Origin: a virus
IMG/VR virus record: IMGVR_UViG_3300024308_000023
Location: 1 to 64,000 of that record
Length of the DNA: 64,000 nucleotides
Strand: one strand, 5' to 3'
Positions 54,514-62,080 of the stretch are shown one piece after another. Both the position numbers and the translations under genes were made by a program. The notes below the pieces were generated by a model that was not told the origin of the DNA, searched no databases, and worked only from the letters and a program-made list of their open reading frames with translations. Numbering within the stretch: position 1 is the stretch's first letter; each line of letters opens with the position of its first letter.

Positions 54514-55179
54514 ATGAACTTATTCGTATTAGATACTGATCTAGACAAATGTGCGCAAGCACACATTGACTTGCACGTAGGCAAAATGCAGTTAGAAGCT
54601 GCGCAATTGCTCTCTACCACTGTATGGATTGATAGTGTATTCGGCTATTTACCTCGTGCTTTGCATAAGGAAGAACTTGATGAGCTTAAGAAACGAGTCG
54701 CGCCTGCAAGAAATGAACCGATTGATGAAAGAAAGGCAAAGGGTTATCCGGCACGCTATTTGCCTACCCACCCTAATCATCCTTGTGCTATTTGGGTTCG
54801 GACTAATTTATCTAATTACGAGTGGACCCTGTCTTATGTAGGCGCATTAGACTGTGAAAATCAGTGGCGTGGAAATAAACCCCACGCCAGTTGCGCCGAA
54901 GCGTTTAGCTTACCAGACCCTAAAAGTTTGCCGTGCGACCCCTTGAGTCCATTTGCTCTAGCAATGCCGGATGAATATAAATTCGGAGACGCTGTAGATG
55001 CTTATCGCCATTATTACATGGGCGAGAAGGCAGATATAGCTGTATGGAAAAGGCGTGGTAAGCCCGACTGGTGGGATGAGAATCTTGTTATGCGTGCGGG
55101 AGACGATCCGCACGAGAACTACCTTAAAACAGTTAAAGCAGCCGTAAATAAGACCAAAGCCTGGTCGAAAGGATATTAA
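54514..55179 (+). CDS. Conserved phage protein, unknown function
   Basis: 221 residues. MNLFVLDTDLDKCAQAHIDL, HVGKMQLEAAQLLSTTV, HPNHPCAIWVRTNLSNYEWT and VDAYRHYYMGEKADIAVWKR are hallmarks of a family found in many large phages. Conserved His, Lys, Glu and Cys residues suggest an enzyme, unidentified. Confidence 0.7.
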   Translation: MNLFVLDTDLDKCAQAHIDLHVGKMQLEAAQLLSTTVWIDSVFGYLPRALHKEELDELKKRVAPARNEPIDERKAKGYPARYLPTHPNHPCAIWVRTNLSNYEWTLSYVGALDCENQWRGNKPHASCAEAFSLPDPKSLPCDPLSPFALAMPDEYKFGDAVDAYRHYYMGEKADIAVWKRRGKPDWWDENLVMRAGDDPHENYLKTVKAAVNKTKAWSKGY

Positions 55180-55349
55180 TGCGCACAATAGAAGATACTA
55201 GATCGAGGGCTCTACTATATGCTAGTGGATTGCCTAATATATACAAAGCAGAGGATTTAATTCGAGAAGCAATAGCTATAGAAGCTTACCTGATCTCGCT
55301 CAATAACCCTAAGGATCTTACTAAGGAAGATCTTTATGGGCCACTATGA
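55179..55349 (+). CDS. Hypothetical small protein
   Basis: 56 residues, MRTIEDTRSRALLYASGLPN, helical. TAATG overlap with the preceding gene. Confidence 0.55.
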   Translation: MRTIEDTRSRALLYASGLPNIYKAEDLIREAIAIEAYLISLNNPKDLTKEDLYGPL

Positions 55350-55551
55350 CGATCTGCGAGAGTACGAGTACGAAAAGAGTCGTACTGCTAAGAGAGCGGC
55401 GTTAATAGCCGCCTTAGCAGACCTTAGGGAGTTTCGATACCACAAGGCTGGAAAACAGTGGGCTGTGTCACATATCTATGACGGAGATAGATTGTTGAAT
55501 CAGCTAGAGCGAAATATTAAATCAGAACTTTATGAACTAGGAGGCACATAA
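55336..55551 (+). CDS. Hypothetical small protein
   Basis: 71 residues, MGHYDDLREYEYEKSRTAKR, charged helical. Overlaps both neighbours. Confidence 0.55.
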   Translation: MGHYDDLREYEYEKSRTAKRAALIAALADLREFRYHKAGKQWAVSHIYDGDRLLNQLERNIKSELYELGGT

Positions 55552-55877
55552 TGTGCGTAGTAAGCATGGTTGGAGACGATTGGTCTCGTAGAGATAGATG
55601 GCCGCAGTGGCCAGATAGCATTCCATTTCCTGATAGGGCTACTGTTCCTGAAAGTGGAACCAGTTTCAGGTTGGGACAGCTAGAAAAAGAATTGGCCGAG
55701 CTTAAAAAAGCTTTCGCTGAAATGAAAGCTCAATTGGAAGCCGCTAAAAAGCAGGATATCGAAGAAGGCAATCCAGATTGTGAAATGGATTCCAAGACGA
55801 TTATCCTCAAGAAGATCGCTGATCTGCTAGGAGAATCCCTAGATGGCATTTTTTCAGAAAAGAAACCTATTCGTTAA
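55551..55877 (+). CDS. Hypothetical coiled-coil protein
   Basis: 108 residues. A polar start, then the coil LGQLEKELAELKKAFAEMKA. TAATG overlap with the preceding gene. Confidence 0.6.
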   Translation: MCVVSMVGDDWSRRDRWPQWPDSIPFPDRATVPESGTSFRLGQLEKELAELKKAFAEMKAQLEAAKKQDIEEGNPDCEMDSKTIILKKIADLLGESLDGIFSEKKPIR

Positions 55878-56022
55878 ACTCAATGATTATGATCCAGTCT
55901 ATGACGATGAAGACGAGGACGAAGAGTTTGAGTTTTATGATGACTGGTATATAGATACAACCATTTACGGAGAGAAACCTCTTGGCACATTGCCGATTAG
56001 TTGCACTAAGCAAACCTTATGA
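55843..56022 (+). CDS. Hypothetical acidic protein
   Basis: 59 residues; middle is YDDEDEDEEFEFYDDW, extremely acidic. AGGAGA upstream of ATG 55843. Overlaps thyX by 41 nt. Confidence 0.55.
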   Translation: MAFFQKRNLFVKLNDYDPVYDDEDEDEEFEFYDDWYIDTTIYGEKPLGTLPISCTKQTL

Positions 56023-56848
56023 TACCGTTGACGTGGACACAGCAGAGGAGCTTATTGCTTACTGTGCCCGCGTCAGCAATCCTGCAAACCAAAACAACAA
56101 GAAAACAGCTGCTAAGCTGATTAAATACCTCATTGAAAATGAGCACTGGTCTCCACTAGAAATGGTGTCAATGACCATTGAGATCAATACAACTAGAGAT
56201 ATTGCTAGGCAGATTCTTCGCCACCGTAGCTTTAGTTTCCAGGAGTTTAGTCAGCGTTACGCCGAAGTAGTAGACTTCTCGTCCCCGCGAGAAGCACGTC
56301 TACAGGACAAGAAGAACAGACAGAACTCTATTGAGCATGACAATGACGACCTAACTGAGTGGTGGAATAACTCTCAGCAAGTAACTATGGACCTAGCTGC
56401 AGGAACTTATAAAGCCGCGCTAGCGGAGGGCATTGCTAAGGAGCAGGCTCGTGCTGTTCTTCCTGAGGGGCTTACTAACTCCACTCTATACATGGCCGGT
56501 ACTCTGCGTAGCTGGATCCACTATTGTCAACTTCGTATGGCTAATGGCACTCAGAAAGAGCACGCTGAAATAGCTAACCTTTGCTGGGCTATTATCTCTG
56601 AGCACTTCCCAGCTATCTCCGGTATTTTCCAGAAGGATCCTATTGACCTTCTGATTGAAAAGTTCTCGGAAGCACTAGAGGCCAAGCTGCGCGCTAGTGA
56701 AGATAAATACGAATGGAACGATGGGTTTCAGAATCCTCATTGGGAGGAGTCACTTCGTACAGAACTTCGTAAACATGTAAGCAAAGGCGATCCGCTAGAC
56801 GTTGCGGCTTATTGTGCTTTTGCTCATTACCACGGATGGAAGATATAA
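55982..56848 (+). CDS. thyX: Flavin-dependent thymidylate synthase
   Basis: 288 residues from TTG 55982 (GGAGAG upstream). The ThyX signature RHRSFSFQEFSQRYAEV is present, with NEHWSPLEMVSMTIEI before it and LRSWIHYCQLRMANGTQKEH after. It makes dTMP from dUMP using folate and FAD, and pairs with dut. Confidence 0.95.
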   Translation: MAHCRLVALSKPYDTVDVDTAEELIAYCARVSNPANQNNKKTAAKLIKYLIENEHWSPLEMVSMTIEINTTRDIARQILRHRSFSFQEFSQRYAEVVDFSSPREARLQDKKNRQNSIEHDNDDLTEWWNNSQQVTMDLAAGTYKAALAEGIAKEQARAVLPEGLTNSTLYMAGTLRSWIHYCQLRMANGTQKEHAEIANLCWAIISEHFPAISGIFQKDPIDLLIEKFSEALEAKLRASEDKYEWNDGFQNPHWEESLRTELRKHVSKGDPLDVAAYCAFAHYHGWKI

Positions 56849-57033
56849 TGGAAAGTCAGTGGATTGACTTAGAGTATGTACATTTCGGGCGCAGAATTTT
56901 TGCGTCAGGATGTATTGAAGATAAAGAATTTTGCATCGAACTCAGCGAAGAACAGCGTGAGAAGGTGTGGGACTTTAACGACAAACAAAGGCGTGAGAAA
57001 ACTAAGTTTCTCACAGAACTTTTAGAGCTATGA
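56848..57033 (+). CDS. Hypothetical small acidic protein
   Basis: 61 residues, MESQWIDLEYVHFGRRIFAS. TAATG overlap with thyX. Confidence 0.6.
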   Translation: MESQWIDLEYVHFGRRIFASGCIEDKEFCIELSEEQREKVWDFNDKQRREKTKFLTELLEL

Positions 57034-57194
57034 AAATTCAATATAGTTATCCAGTAAGACCAGGCCGTAAGGTAGAGAAGTATATCTCCGCCCCAGCCGA
57101 GCGTTCCAACGAGGTAGCTCTTGATATATTCAAGAGCTTATTAAACATTCCGGGACTGAACTTTAAATATGAAGGCATATTACAGAACAGCTGA
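57030..57194 (+). CDS. Hypothetical small basic protein
   Basis: 54 residues, MKIQYSYPVRPGRKVEKYIS. ATGA overlap with the preceding gene and 26-nt overlap with the next. Confidence 0.55.
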   Translation: MKIQYSYPVRPGRKVEKYISAPAERSNEVALDIFKSLLNIPGLNFKYEGILQNS

Positions 57195-57378
57195 AGGTCA
57201 CGAAGGTAATTTCGAGTACCCAGTGATTATCCCCCAAGAATCAGAACATGAAGGTTTCACTCTAGTAGGCTTTGACGACTTTGAAATGGTCAGTGAAGGT
57301 AAAATGAGTGGAGCTATTACAGGACTACTGGAGTTTAGATTAGATCATGCAAGAAAAATCGGTTTTGGAAATAGATGA
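57169..57378 (+). CDS. Hypothetical small acidic protein
   Basis: 69 residues, MKAYYRTAEGHEGNFEYPVI. Overlaps both neighbours. Confidence 0.55.
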   Translation: MKAYYRTAEGHEGNFEYPVIIPQESEHEGFTLVGFDDFEMVSEGKMSGAITGLLEFRLDHARKIGFGNR

Positions 57379-57517
57379 GATCAGTGGCAATTTCGTAATT
57401 GCCCTGACAGATGATATCGTAGAAGAACTAGAATATTGGGAAGAGGGAGATAAAGTAACCCTAGAGGTTCAGTCCACTCGCAACGGTGATAATGTTCTAG
57501 TCGTGCGAAGGATTTAA
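57347..57517 (+). CDS. AbrB/MazE-like swapped-hairpin protein
   Basis: 56 residues. FVIALTDDIVEELEYWEEGD and KVTLEVQSTRNGDNVLVVRR resemble AbrB/MazE-type DNA-binding or antitoxin halves. No toxin is seen nearby. Confidence 0.55.
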   Translation: MQEKSVLEIDEISGNFVIALTDDIVEELEYWEEGDKVTLEVQSTRNGDNVLVVRRI

Positions 57518-57527
57518 AATTTAGTTC

Positions 57528-57556
57528 TTGACTTGAAGCCTCAATATGTGTATATT
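57528..57556 (+). promoter_or_regulatory. Promoter covered by a 13-bp perfect inverted repeat
   Basis: -35 TTGACT, -10 TATATT, 17-bp spacer. GAAGCCTCAATAT (57535-57547) and ATATTGAGGCTTC (57552-57564) fill the spacer, the -10 and the start site. A likely operator. Confidence 0.8.
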
Positions 57557-57585
57557 GAGGCTTCATTGATTGATAGGAGACATGC

Positions 57586-58278
57586 GTGGCCAAGATTAAG
57601 AAGAAGGAAGGTGAAAACCTGACTGAAACGAACATCGAGAAGGTCATCGGGCTTCTTGAACAGGAAAAGCCTATCACTAAGAAGCAGGCTTGTGAAATCC
57701 TGAATATCTCTTATAACACTACTCGACTCACTAAGATCATCGAGGAATATAAAGAAGAGAAACTTCGTGACGAGAGGCGTCGGGCTGCTAATCGAGGCAA
57801 GCCGGTACAACCTCACGAGATTCAGAGCGTTATCTCTAGTTATCTAGATGGTGACTCTCTCAGCGATATTGCTAAAAACCTTTATCGCTCGGTAGCTTTC
57901 GTAAAGCGCATTATTGAGGATATTGGTATTCCGTCCAAGACGGTAGGCCATGACTACTTCAAGCCGCCTGTCCTTCCTGAGAAGTGTATGAGCGATACGT
58001 TCGAAACGGGTCAGATCGTTTGGAATACTCGTCATAATGGCATGGCTATTGTGCTAGGAGAAGCTCCATCCCGTCAAGATTATAAGGTCTATAAGGTCTA
58101 TAATCTTGAAGTTATTGAAGAAGAATCTCCTTATTTCCGGTCGGTCCAAGATTACGGCGGGTATCACGCTAACACAGCGGCTTTTGACCTCGGCAACCTG
58201 GAACACCTTAAGGAGTATGGTATTGACATTTACAAGCCATACCGGAATACTTTCCCTAAGTGGCTTGCTGGGAGGTAG
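57586..58278 (+). CDS. HTH transcriptional regulator, probably autoregulated
   Basis: 230 residues from GTG 57586. Two HTH-like units: ITKKQACEILNISYNTTRLT and LSDIAKNLYRSVAFVKRIIE. The C-terminal half is a mixed alpha/beta domain of unknown type. GAGA lies upstream. Its promoter lies under a perfect inverted repeat, which it may bind itself. Confidence 0.7.
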   Translation: MAKIKKKEGENLTETNIEKVIGLLEQEKPITKKQACEILNISYNTTRLTKIIEEYKEEKLRDERRRAANRGKPVQPHEIQSVISSYLDGDSLSDIAKNLYRSVAFVKRIIEDIGIPSKTVGHDYFKPPVLPEKCMSDTFETGQIVWNTRHNGMAIVLGEAPSRQDYKVYKVYNLEVIEEESPYFRSVQDYGGYHANTAAFDLGNLEHLKEYGIDIYKPYRNTFPKWLAGR

Positions 58279-58647
58279 TTGTTGTTAGAGCATAAGCATC
58301 TTATTATCAGAGCGGAGGTAGAAAAGCCTCCGCTTGATATGGAATATATGAAGGGCTGGCTTTCAGCTCTTATTGATCGTCTTGGCATGAAGATAATGGC
58401 CGGACCTTTTGGCGGTTATTCTCCTATTGAGGGTAATCGTGGTCTGACCATTGGTGCCATTATAGAAACTAGCCATGTGGTATTACACAGCTGGGATGAA
58501 GAGTACCCTTATATGTTGCAGGTCGACGTATACAGCTGCTCTGATGTAGTTCCTGGTATTGTATTCGAAGCAATTGAAGAGTTCAAACCAGTACACGTGG
58601 ACTATAAGTTTCTGGATAGAAAGAGCAAGTTCATTGAGATGCTATAA
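58279..58647 (+). CDS. speD: SpeD-like pyruvoyl decarboxylase
   Basis: 122 residues from TTG 58279. IIETSHVVLHSWDEEYPYML aligns with the AdoMetDC site (ESHxSIHTWPE), with the pyruvoyl-forming Ser before His; VDVYSC supplies the proton donor Cys. It is self-cleaving in known members. It might be an S-adenosylmethionine decarboxylase or a changed-specificity amino-acid decarboxylase, feeding polyamines. The residue before Ser is Thr, not Glu. Confidence 0.75.
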   Translation: MLLEHKHLIIRAEVEKPPLDMEYMKGWLSALIDRLGMKIMAGPFGGYSPIEGNRGLTIGAIIETSHVVLHSWDEEYPYMLQVDVYSCSDVVPGIVFEAIEEFKPVHVDYKFLDRKSKFIEML

Positions 58648-58655
58648 AATAGTTC

Positions 58656-58684
58656 TTGACTTTACTTGCTAATTTAGATATAAT
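58656..58684 (+). promoter_or_regulatory. Promoter of the tRNA region
   Basis: -35 TTGACT, -10 TATAAT, 17-bp spacer, GAGTCATCAAGAGCGGA leader. Confidence 0.8.
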
Positions 58685-58766
58685 GAGTCATCAAGAGCGG
58701 AAACGGCGATAACGGGATTAGCCTCCCAAGGGTTGTTAAATCAACGCCGCTATTACATAGTTTCAT

Positions 58767-58843
58767 GCACGACGAGATAGCTTGGTGAAATCGCCCTCCT
58801 TACAAGTGGGAAATGATAGGTTCGAATCCTATGTCGTGTACCA
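58767..58843 (+). tRNA. tRNA-Val (TAC)
   Basis: Acceptor GCACGAC/GTCGTGT, loop CTTACAA, T-arm with TTCGAAT, CCA encoded. Confidence 0.85.
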
Positions 58844-59196
58844 GTTTTGCTAGAAGGTGGGAACAGCTTCCCCACACACCAAGTACGGGCTTGGTAAAGT
58901 AACTAACATGGGTCGTTACCTGATGAGTGAAGAGATCGTACTTTGCAATACGTCTAGCAAAAGCCAGGGTGCGCTCCACCCTACCGGCCCCAAGCATAGG
59001 ATGATCGTGCTTGTAAAATATTTGATCTATTCTGGGAGCGACACACGGCCCAGATGGTGGAACCGTCTCCGGACGGCCTCAACAGCCAAAGTACCTCCTT
59101 GGCTGTATAAATATGGAACGGGAGTTATCGCCCGCGGATGGTTAAGTTTCCGGTGCATGTACTTCAAACCGGCTAGTTTCGTGCGAATGCACACAT
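58844..59196 (+). ncRNA. Structured non-coding stretch between tRNAs
   Basis: TTTTGCTAGA (58845) pairs with TCTAGCAAAA (58953), closing about 118 nt with AAAGTA/TACTTT and GTAAC/GTTAC inside. Then AGGGTG/CACCCT, AAGCA/TGCTT and CAGCCAA/TTGGCTG hairpins. No ORF is convincing. Unknown. Confidence 0.55.
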
Positions 59197-59271
59197 GCTC
59201 ACGTCGTCTAATGGCTAAGGCTGCCGCCTGATTAGCGGCCTATCGGGGTTCGAGTCCCTGCGTGAGTACCA
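59197..59271 (+). tRNA. tRNA-Ile (GAT)
   Basis: Acceptor GCTCACG/CGTGAGT, stem GCCGC/GCGGC with loop CTGATTA, CCA encoded. Confidence 0.9.
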
Positions 59272-59289
59272 GTTTATAGGGGGATAAAT

Positions 59290-59466
59290 ATGAGTATTGT
59301 TGGCGTTATTTGGCTTGTTTTGATTATTCTCAAGATCGTAGGCGTCATTGCCACCAGTTGGCTGTTGCTCATCTTCTGGCCTATTATTCTATTCCTAATT
59401 CTAGCGTTGATTTTCCTCGTTTTCGGGGTGAGCATCGCAGGTGTTAGTGCTTTCGTAAGTCGCTAA
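59290..59466 (+). CDS. Small membrane protein between tRNAs
   Basis: 58 residues, almost all hydrophobic: VIWLVLIILKIVGVIATSWL and LILALIFLVFGVSIAGVSAF. It lies 18 nt after one tRNA and 6 nt before the next. Confidence 0.65.
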   Translation: MSIVGVIWLVLIILKIVGVIATSWLLLIFWPIILFLILALIFLVFGVSIAGVSAFVSR

Positions 59467-59472
59467 CACCAT

Positions 59473-59549
59473 TCCCCGTTGCGCTATCGGGTAAGGCGGC
59501 TAGGTTTTGGCCCTAGTGAGTGTGGGTTCGAGTCCTACGCGGGGATCCA
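59473..59549 (+). tRNA. tRNA-Gln (TTG)
   Basis: Acceptor TCCCCGT/GCGGGGA, stem CTAGG/CCTAG with loop TTTTGGC, CCA encoded. Confidence 0.9.
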
Positions 59550-59575
59550 TTTTTCAACAACGGAAAGGTAAGTTA

Positions 59576-59779
59576 ATGTTCAATCGTAGTCTTGATAATA
59601 TTCTTGGAGCCTTCAGCAAGGTTCAGCGTGATCTCGAAACTTATATCGACGCTGAGAATGCCAAGAACGTGAAAGACCAAGAAACCATTGTCAAGCTCAG
59701 TGCTGGTGTAGATGCCCGCGCTAGCGAGATTGAGCGCGCTGCCCGCGTTCGCGATAAGGTCATCGCAATTACAGCTTAA
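59576..59779 (+). CDS. Small helical protein between tRNAs
   Basis: 67 residues, MFNRSLDNILGAFSKVQRDL, a charged helix. GGAAAGG upstream. One nt separates its stop from the next tRNA. Confidence 0.65.
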   Translation: MFNRSLDNILGAFSKVQRDLETYIDAENAKNVKDQETIVKLSAGVDARASEIERAARVRDKVIAITA

Positions 59780-59780
59780 C

Positions 59781-59873
59781 GGAAGGTTATCCTGGGCGGC
59801 CCCAGGCCTAGTCTTGAAAACTAGTGGACTCGTAGCGATACGGTTGGGGATCGACACCACCAGCCTTCCTCCA
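59781..59873 (+). tRNA. tRNA-Ser (TGA)
   Basis: Acceptor GGAAGGT/GCCTTCC, stem CTAGT/ACTAG with loop CTTGAAA, long variable arm, CCA encoded. T-stem has one mismatch. Confidence 0.85.
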
Positions 59874-59879
59874 TTTCAT

Positions 59880-59950
59880 GCCGACACCTCTGGCGAGGAC
59901 AACGGCTTCGTACGTCGTTTAGTTGGGCTCGAACCCCAATGTCGGCTCCA
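59880..59950 (+). tRNA. tRNA-Thr (CGT)
   Basis: Acceptor GCCGACA/TGTCGGC, stem ACGGC/GTCGT with loop TTCGTAC, T-arm TTGGG/CCCAA, CCA encoded. The D-loop is very short. Confidence 0.8.
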
Positions 59951-59965
59951 TATAAGGATTATCAT

Positions 59966-60211
59966 ATGTTTAATAAGTTACTCACAGGACTGTTTTTACT
60001 AGGGTTGGCTGCTGGCAGTCCCGCCAATGCAGACCCGCGCGTAATTGTTACCGCAGGGCCTAATGCAGTAATACTAGATAGTGAATATCATAAAACTGTG
60101 TATAACAGTGAACCAAACTGTAATAGTGATAAGCCTTTTCTAATTAAAGACAAGAAGTTGAATCGCATGATCTGCGTAGATCGAGCGACCTACGAAAAGT
60201 CTGAAGGCTAA
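59966..60211 (+). CDS. Secreted small protein
   Basis: 81 residues. Signal peptide LLTGLFLLGLAAGSPANA, cut before DPRVIV, leaving about 58 residues with two Cys (NCNSDKPF and MICVDR) that may form a disulfide. Probably periplasmic. Confidence 0.65.
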   Translation: MFNKLLTGLFLLGLAAGSPANADPRVIVTAGPNAVILDSEYHKTVYNSEPNCNSDKPFLIKDKKLNRMICVDRATYEKSEG

Positions 60212-60214
60212 TGT

Positions 60215-60285
60215 GGCAGTCCCTCAGGGAGGGGTTCGGGCTCATATCCTGGACTAGCTAGGATCGTTACCTAGGTCTGCTACCA
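60215..60285 (+). tRNA. tRNA-Met (CAT)
   Basis: T-arm CTAGG-ATCGTTA-CCTAG, anticodon loop CTCATAT, CCA encoded; acceptor GGCAGTC/GTCTGCT has one mismatch. Starts 3 nt after the preceding stop. Could be a modified tRNA-Ile2. Confidence 0.75.
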
Positions 60286-60293
60286 TCTATTAT

Positions 60294-60328
60294 AGCCGAG
60301 GTTCTCGACGGAGCCTCGGCTATTTTTA
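60294..60328 (+). terminator. Intrinsic terminator
   Basis: AGCCGAGG pairs with CCTCGGCT, then ATTTTTATA. Confidence 0.85.
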
Positions 60329-60387
60329 TAGCTTTCGGGGATGAATCTCTGTAATTAAAACGGATTCAACCTCTTAAAATTTAGTTC

Positions 60388-60416
60388 TTGACTTTGACCG
60401 CCAACCTTGTTATAAT
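60388..60416 (+). promoter_or_regulatory. Early promoter with conserved leader
   Basis: -35 TTGACT, -10 TATAAT, 17-bp spacer, CATCAAGAGCGGAGA leader. Confidence 0.8.
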
Positions 60417-60440
60417 TGGGCATCAAGAGCGGAGACTACC

Positions 60441-60614
60441 ATGTTGTGTCACAAATGCGGCGGAAGTGGTAACTTATTCAAGCCTAAGCGTGGCTCGAAA
60501 TTCAAAGACAAATTTCGCATCTGCTGTGCCTGTCACGGAACAGGTAATCTAAAAGCAGATCACGCCATCGTTGTGGCGGTTAAACAGCAACGAGAGATAA
60601 TGGACCGATCTTAA
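60441..60614 (+). CDS. DnaJ-type zinc-finger mini-protein
   Basis: 57 residues. CHKCGGSGN and CCACHGTGN are two CxxCxGxG knuckles of DnaJ type, about 24 residues apart, enough for one zinc centre. Its last codons overlap the start of a tRNA. Confidence 0.75.
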   Translation: MLCHKCGGSGNLFKPKRGSKFKDKFRICCACHGTGNLKADHAIVVAVKQQREIMDRS

Positions 60615-60678
60615 TAATAGGCTAATACCGGGACTCTTAATCCTTGGGATCGAGGTTCAAATCCTCGTCGGTTCACCA
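60602..60678 (+). tRNA. tRNA-Lys (CTT), overlaps upstream ORF
   Basis: Acceptor GGACCGA/TCGGTTC, loop CTCTTAA, T-arm CGAGG/CCTCG, CCA encoded. The first 13 nt are the end of the zinc-finger gene including its stop. Confidence 0.8.
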
Positions 60679-60694
60679 ATTACTGAAATAGTTC

Positions 60695-60723
60695 TTGACT
60701 TTCACTACTGCCTTTGTTATAAT
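60695..60723 (+). promoter_or_regulatory. Early promoter with conserved leader
   Basis: -35 TTGACT, -10 TATAAT, 17-bp spacer, GAGGCATCAAGAGCGGAGA leader. Confidence 0.8.
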
Positions 60724-60747
60724 GAGGCATCAAGAGCGGAGATAGCA

Positions 60748-60942
60748 ATGAACGATCATACTTGGGAAGAGATTGAAGCTAATGAAGACTTAGCTGAACG
60801 TCTTGTTCATGAGTTGTCTAATGAACTTAGCACTTATGAAGAAGAGTCCGAAGAGTGGTATTCGGTTCATTATGAACTTTGTGACGCAGAAAATGAGCTG
60901 ACCTATTGGCAGCTTCAAAAGGAATATTTCACGGACGTGTAG
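60748..60942 (+). CDS. Hypothetical acidic protein
   Basis: 64 residues, MNDHTWEEIEANEDLAERLV, strongly acidic helical. Its last 10 nt are the start of the next tRNA. Confidence 0.65.
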   Translation: MNDHTWEEIEANEDLAERLVHELSNELSTYEEESEEWYSVHYELCDAENELTYWQLQKEYFTDV

Positions 60943-61008
60943 CTCAGTTGGCAGAGCGCGGGACTCTTAATCCTTAGGTCGTGGGTTCGAACCCCACCTC
61001 GTCTACCA
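60933..61008 (+). tRNA. tRNA-Lys (CTT), overlaps upstream ORF
   Basis: Acceptor GGACGTG/CTCGTCT, D-arm GCTC...GAGC, loop CTCTTAA, T-arm GTGGG/CCCAC, CCA encoded. The upstream stop TAG is tRNA bases 8-10. Confidence 0.9.
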
Positions 61009-61021
61009 TTTTAGGTGCTTT

Positions 61022-61180
61022 ATGTGGCAAAGGTTGAAAAGCTGGTTCAGCCCTGAGTTTGAGCCGCTGAAAATTTCAAATTTCAAACTATTCAACTCAC
61101 TAGGGGAGGTGATATTTGAAATGGCGGTCGACTATAAAAATCCTGAATACAGTAAGATTGTAATTAATAAGCTGGATTAA
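61022..61180 (+). CDS. Hypothetical small protein
   Basis: 52 residues, MWQRLKSWFSPEFEPLKISN. AGGTG upstream of ATG 61022. Lies between two tRNAs. Confidence 0.55.
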   Translation: MWQRLKSWFSPEFEPLKISNFKLFNSLGEVIFEMAVDYKNPEYSKIVINKLD

Positions 61181-61214
61181 GTTCCAGCTATAGCCGAGGT
61201 TGAACAGTCATCAT

Positions 61215-61291
61215 GGACCGGTAGTTCAATAGGCGGAACGGCGGACTTTTAATCCGCGCGTATGTGGGTTCGAACCCCACCCGGTCTACCA
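61215..61291 (+). tRNA. tRNA-Lys (TTT)
   Basis: Acceptor GGACCGG/CCGGTCT, stem GCGGA/TCCGC with loop CTTTTAA, CCA encoded. Confidence 0.9.
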
Positions 61292-61307
61292 GTTAGAAAA
61301 ATAGTTC

Positions 61308-61336
61308 TTGACATTGAAACTGACTTGAATTATAAT
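61308..61336 (+). promoter_or_regulatory. Early promoter
   Basis: -35 TTGACA, -10 TATAAT, 17-bp spacer; GAGGAG leader. Confidence 0.8.
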
Positions 61337-61362
61337 GAGTTTATCAAGAGAGGAGTCGGGAC

Positions 61363-61437
61363 TTGAAGACCCGCCCCAATGCAGAAGTTTACGAGCTTAT
61401 TGCAACTCTTGATAACGTTGTGATGAACATGCGTTAG
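61363..61437 (+). CDS. 24-codon ORF (leader peptide?)
   Basis: TTG start with GAGGAG upstream; KTRPNAEVYELIATLDNVVM. It may be a real micro-protein or only a leader before the RNA that follows. Confidence 0.35.
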   Translation: MKTRPNAEVYELIATLDNVVMNMR

Positions 61438-61791
61438 GTTCATCCGGTCGCTCTACGAATAGATGCGGGGCTAGTCATTCCGTTGACATGGGACTAGCGG
61501 GCTAGAGAGTGGACGGCACTCTAGCCACTTGAGATTGGGTGATGGTCCTAAAAGCGCTATTCATCTGCCCGGACTGATTGTATTCGGGACTAAATTGAGC
61601 CGGTATCCTGCTCTGCCAATAAAGCTGTGCTACTACTCGGTAGAGCGGCGAGGCATCCGGACCGCCCCAGCCATTAGGATGAGAACCTAATGTGCCGCCT
61701 TCTCGGGGGAGCTGCTTACCAGTGCAGCAGGAAACACAGAGCACGCATCACTCAGTGAGGTGTTATAGGTGAACTGGTCCAGTTTTTTCAT
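61438..61791 (+). ncRNA. Structured non-coding stretch before tRNA-Pro
   Basis: Hairpins GCTAGTC/GACTAGC (61471-61500), GGCTAGA/TCTAGCC (61500-61528), GCTCTGCC/GGTAGAGC (61610-61650), CATTAGG/CCTAATG (61673-61693) and GCTGC/GCAGC (61710-61728). No ORF convinces. Unknown function. Confidence 0.55.
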
Positions 61792-61867
61792 CTGGGAGTA
61801 GCGCAAGTGGTAGCGCACCTGCTTTGGGAGCAGGGGGTTGCAGGTTCAAGTCCTGTCTCCTAGACCA
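61792..61867 (+). tRNA. tRNA-Pro (TGG)
   Basis: Acceptor CTGGGAG/CTCCTAG, stem CCTGC/GCAGG with loop TTTGGGA, CCA encoded. Confidence 0.9.
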
Positions 61868-61967
61868 GTTTTACAGCTACGGCTGCTGAGCCTCCCCGCT
61901 CGCTCGATAAGCGATACTGATGCTAGCAATCAGTCGAGGAAACGAGTTAAAGAGGGACAAGTTTAAT

Positions 61968-62042
61968 GCAGGCGAGCATAAGGTATGCGGTCGGTCTTCC
62001 AAACCGTACATAGAGCGGGTTCGATTCCCGTCGCCCGCTCCA
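61968..62042 (+). tRNA. tRNA-Gly (TCC)
   Basis: Acceptor GCAGGCG/CGCCCGC (one mismatch), loop CTTCCAA, T-arm with TTCGATT, CCA encoded. Confidence 0.85.
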
Positions 62043-62080
62043 GTTCCGAGGAGTACTTCCTCATCACATTAGGAGACAAA

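Noticed and set aside
57347-57517. Toxin-antitoxin pair
   Set aside because: An AbrB/MazE-like half is seen but no adjacent toxin.
58910-58945. CTGATGAG resembling a hammerhead ribozyme core
   Set aside because: The second conserved part (CGAAA) and a proper stem II are missing.
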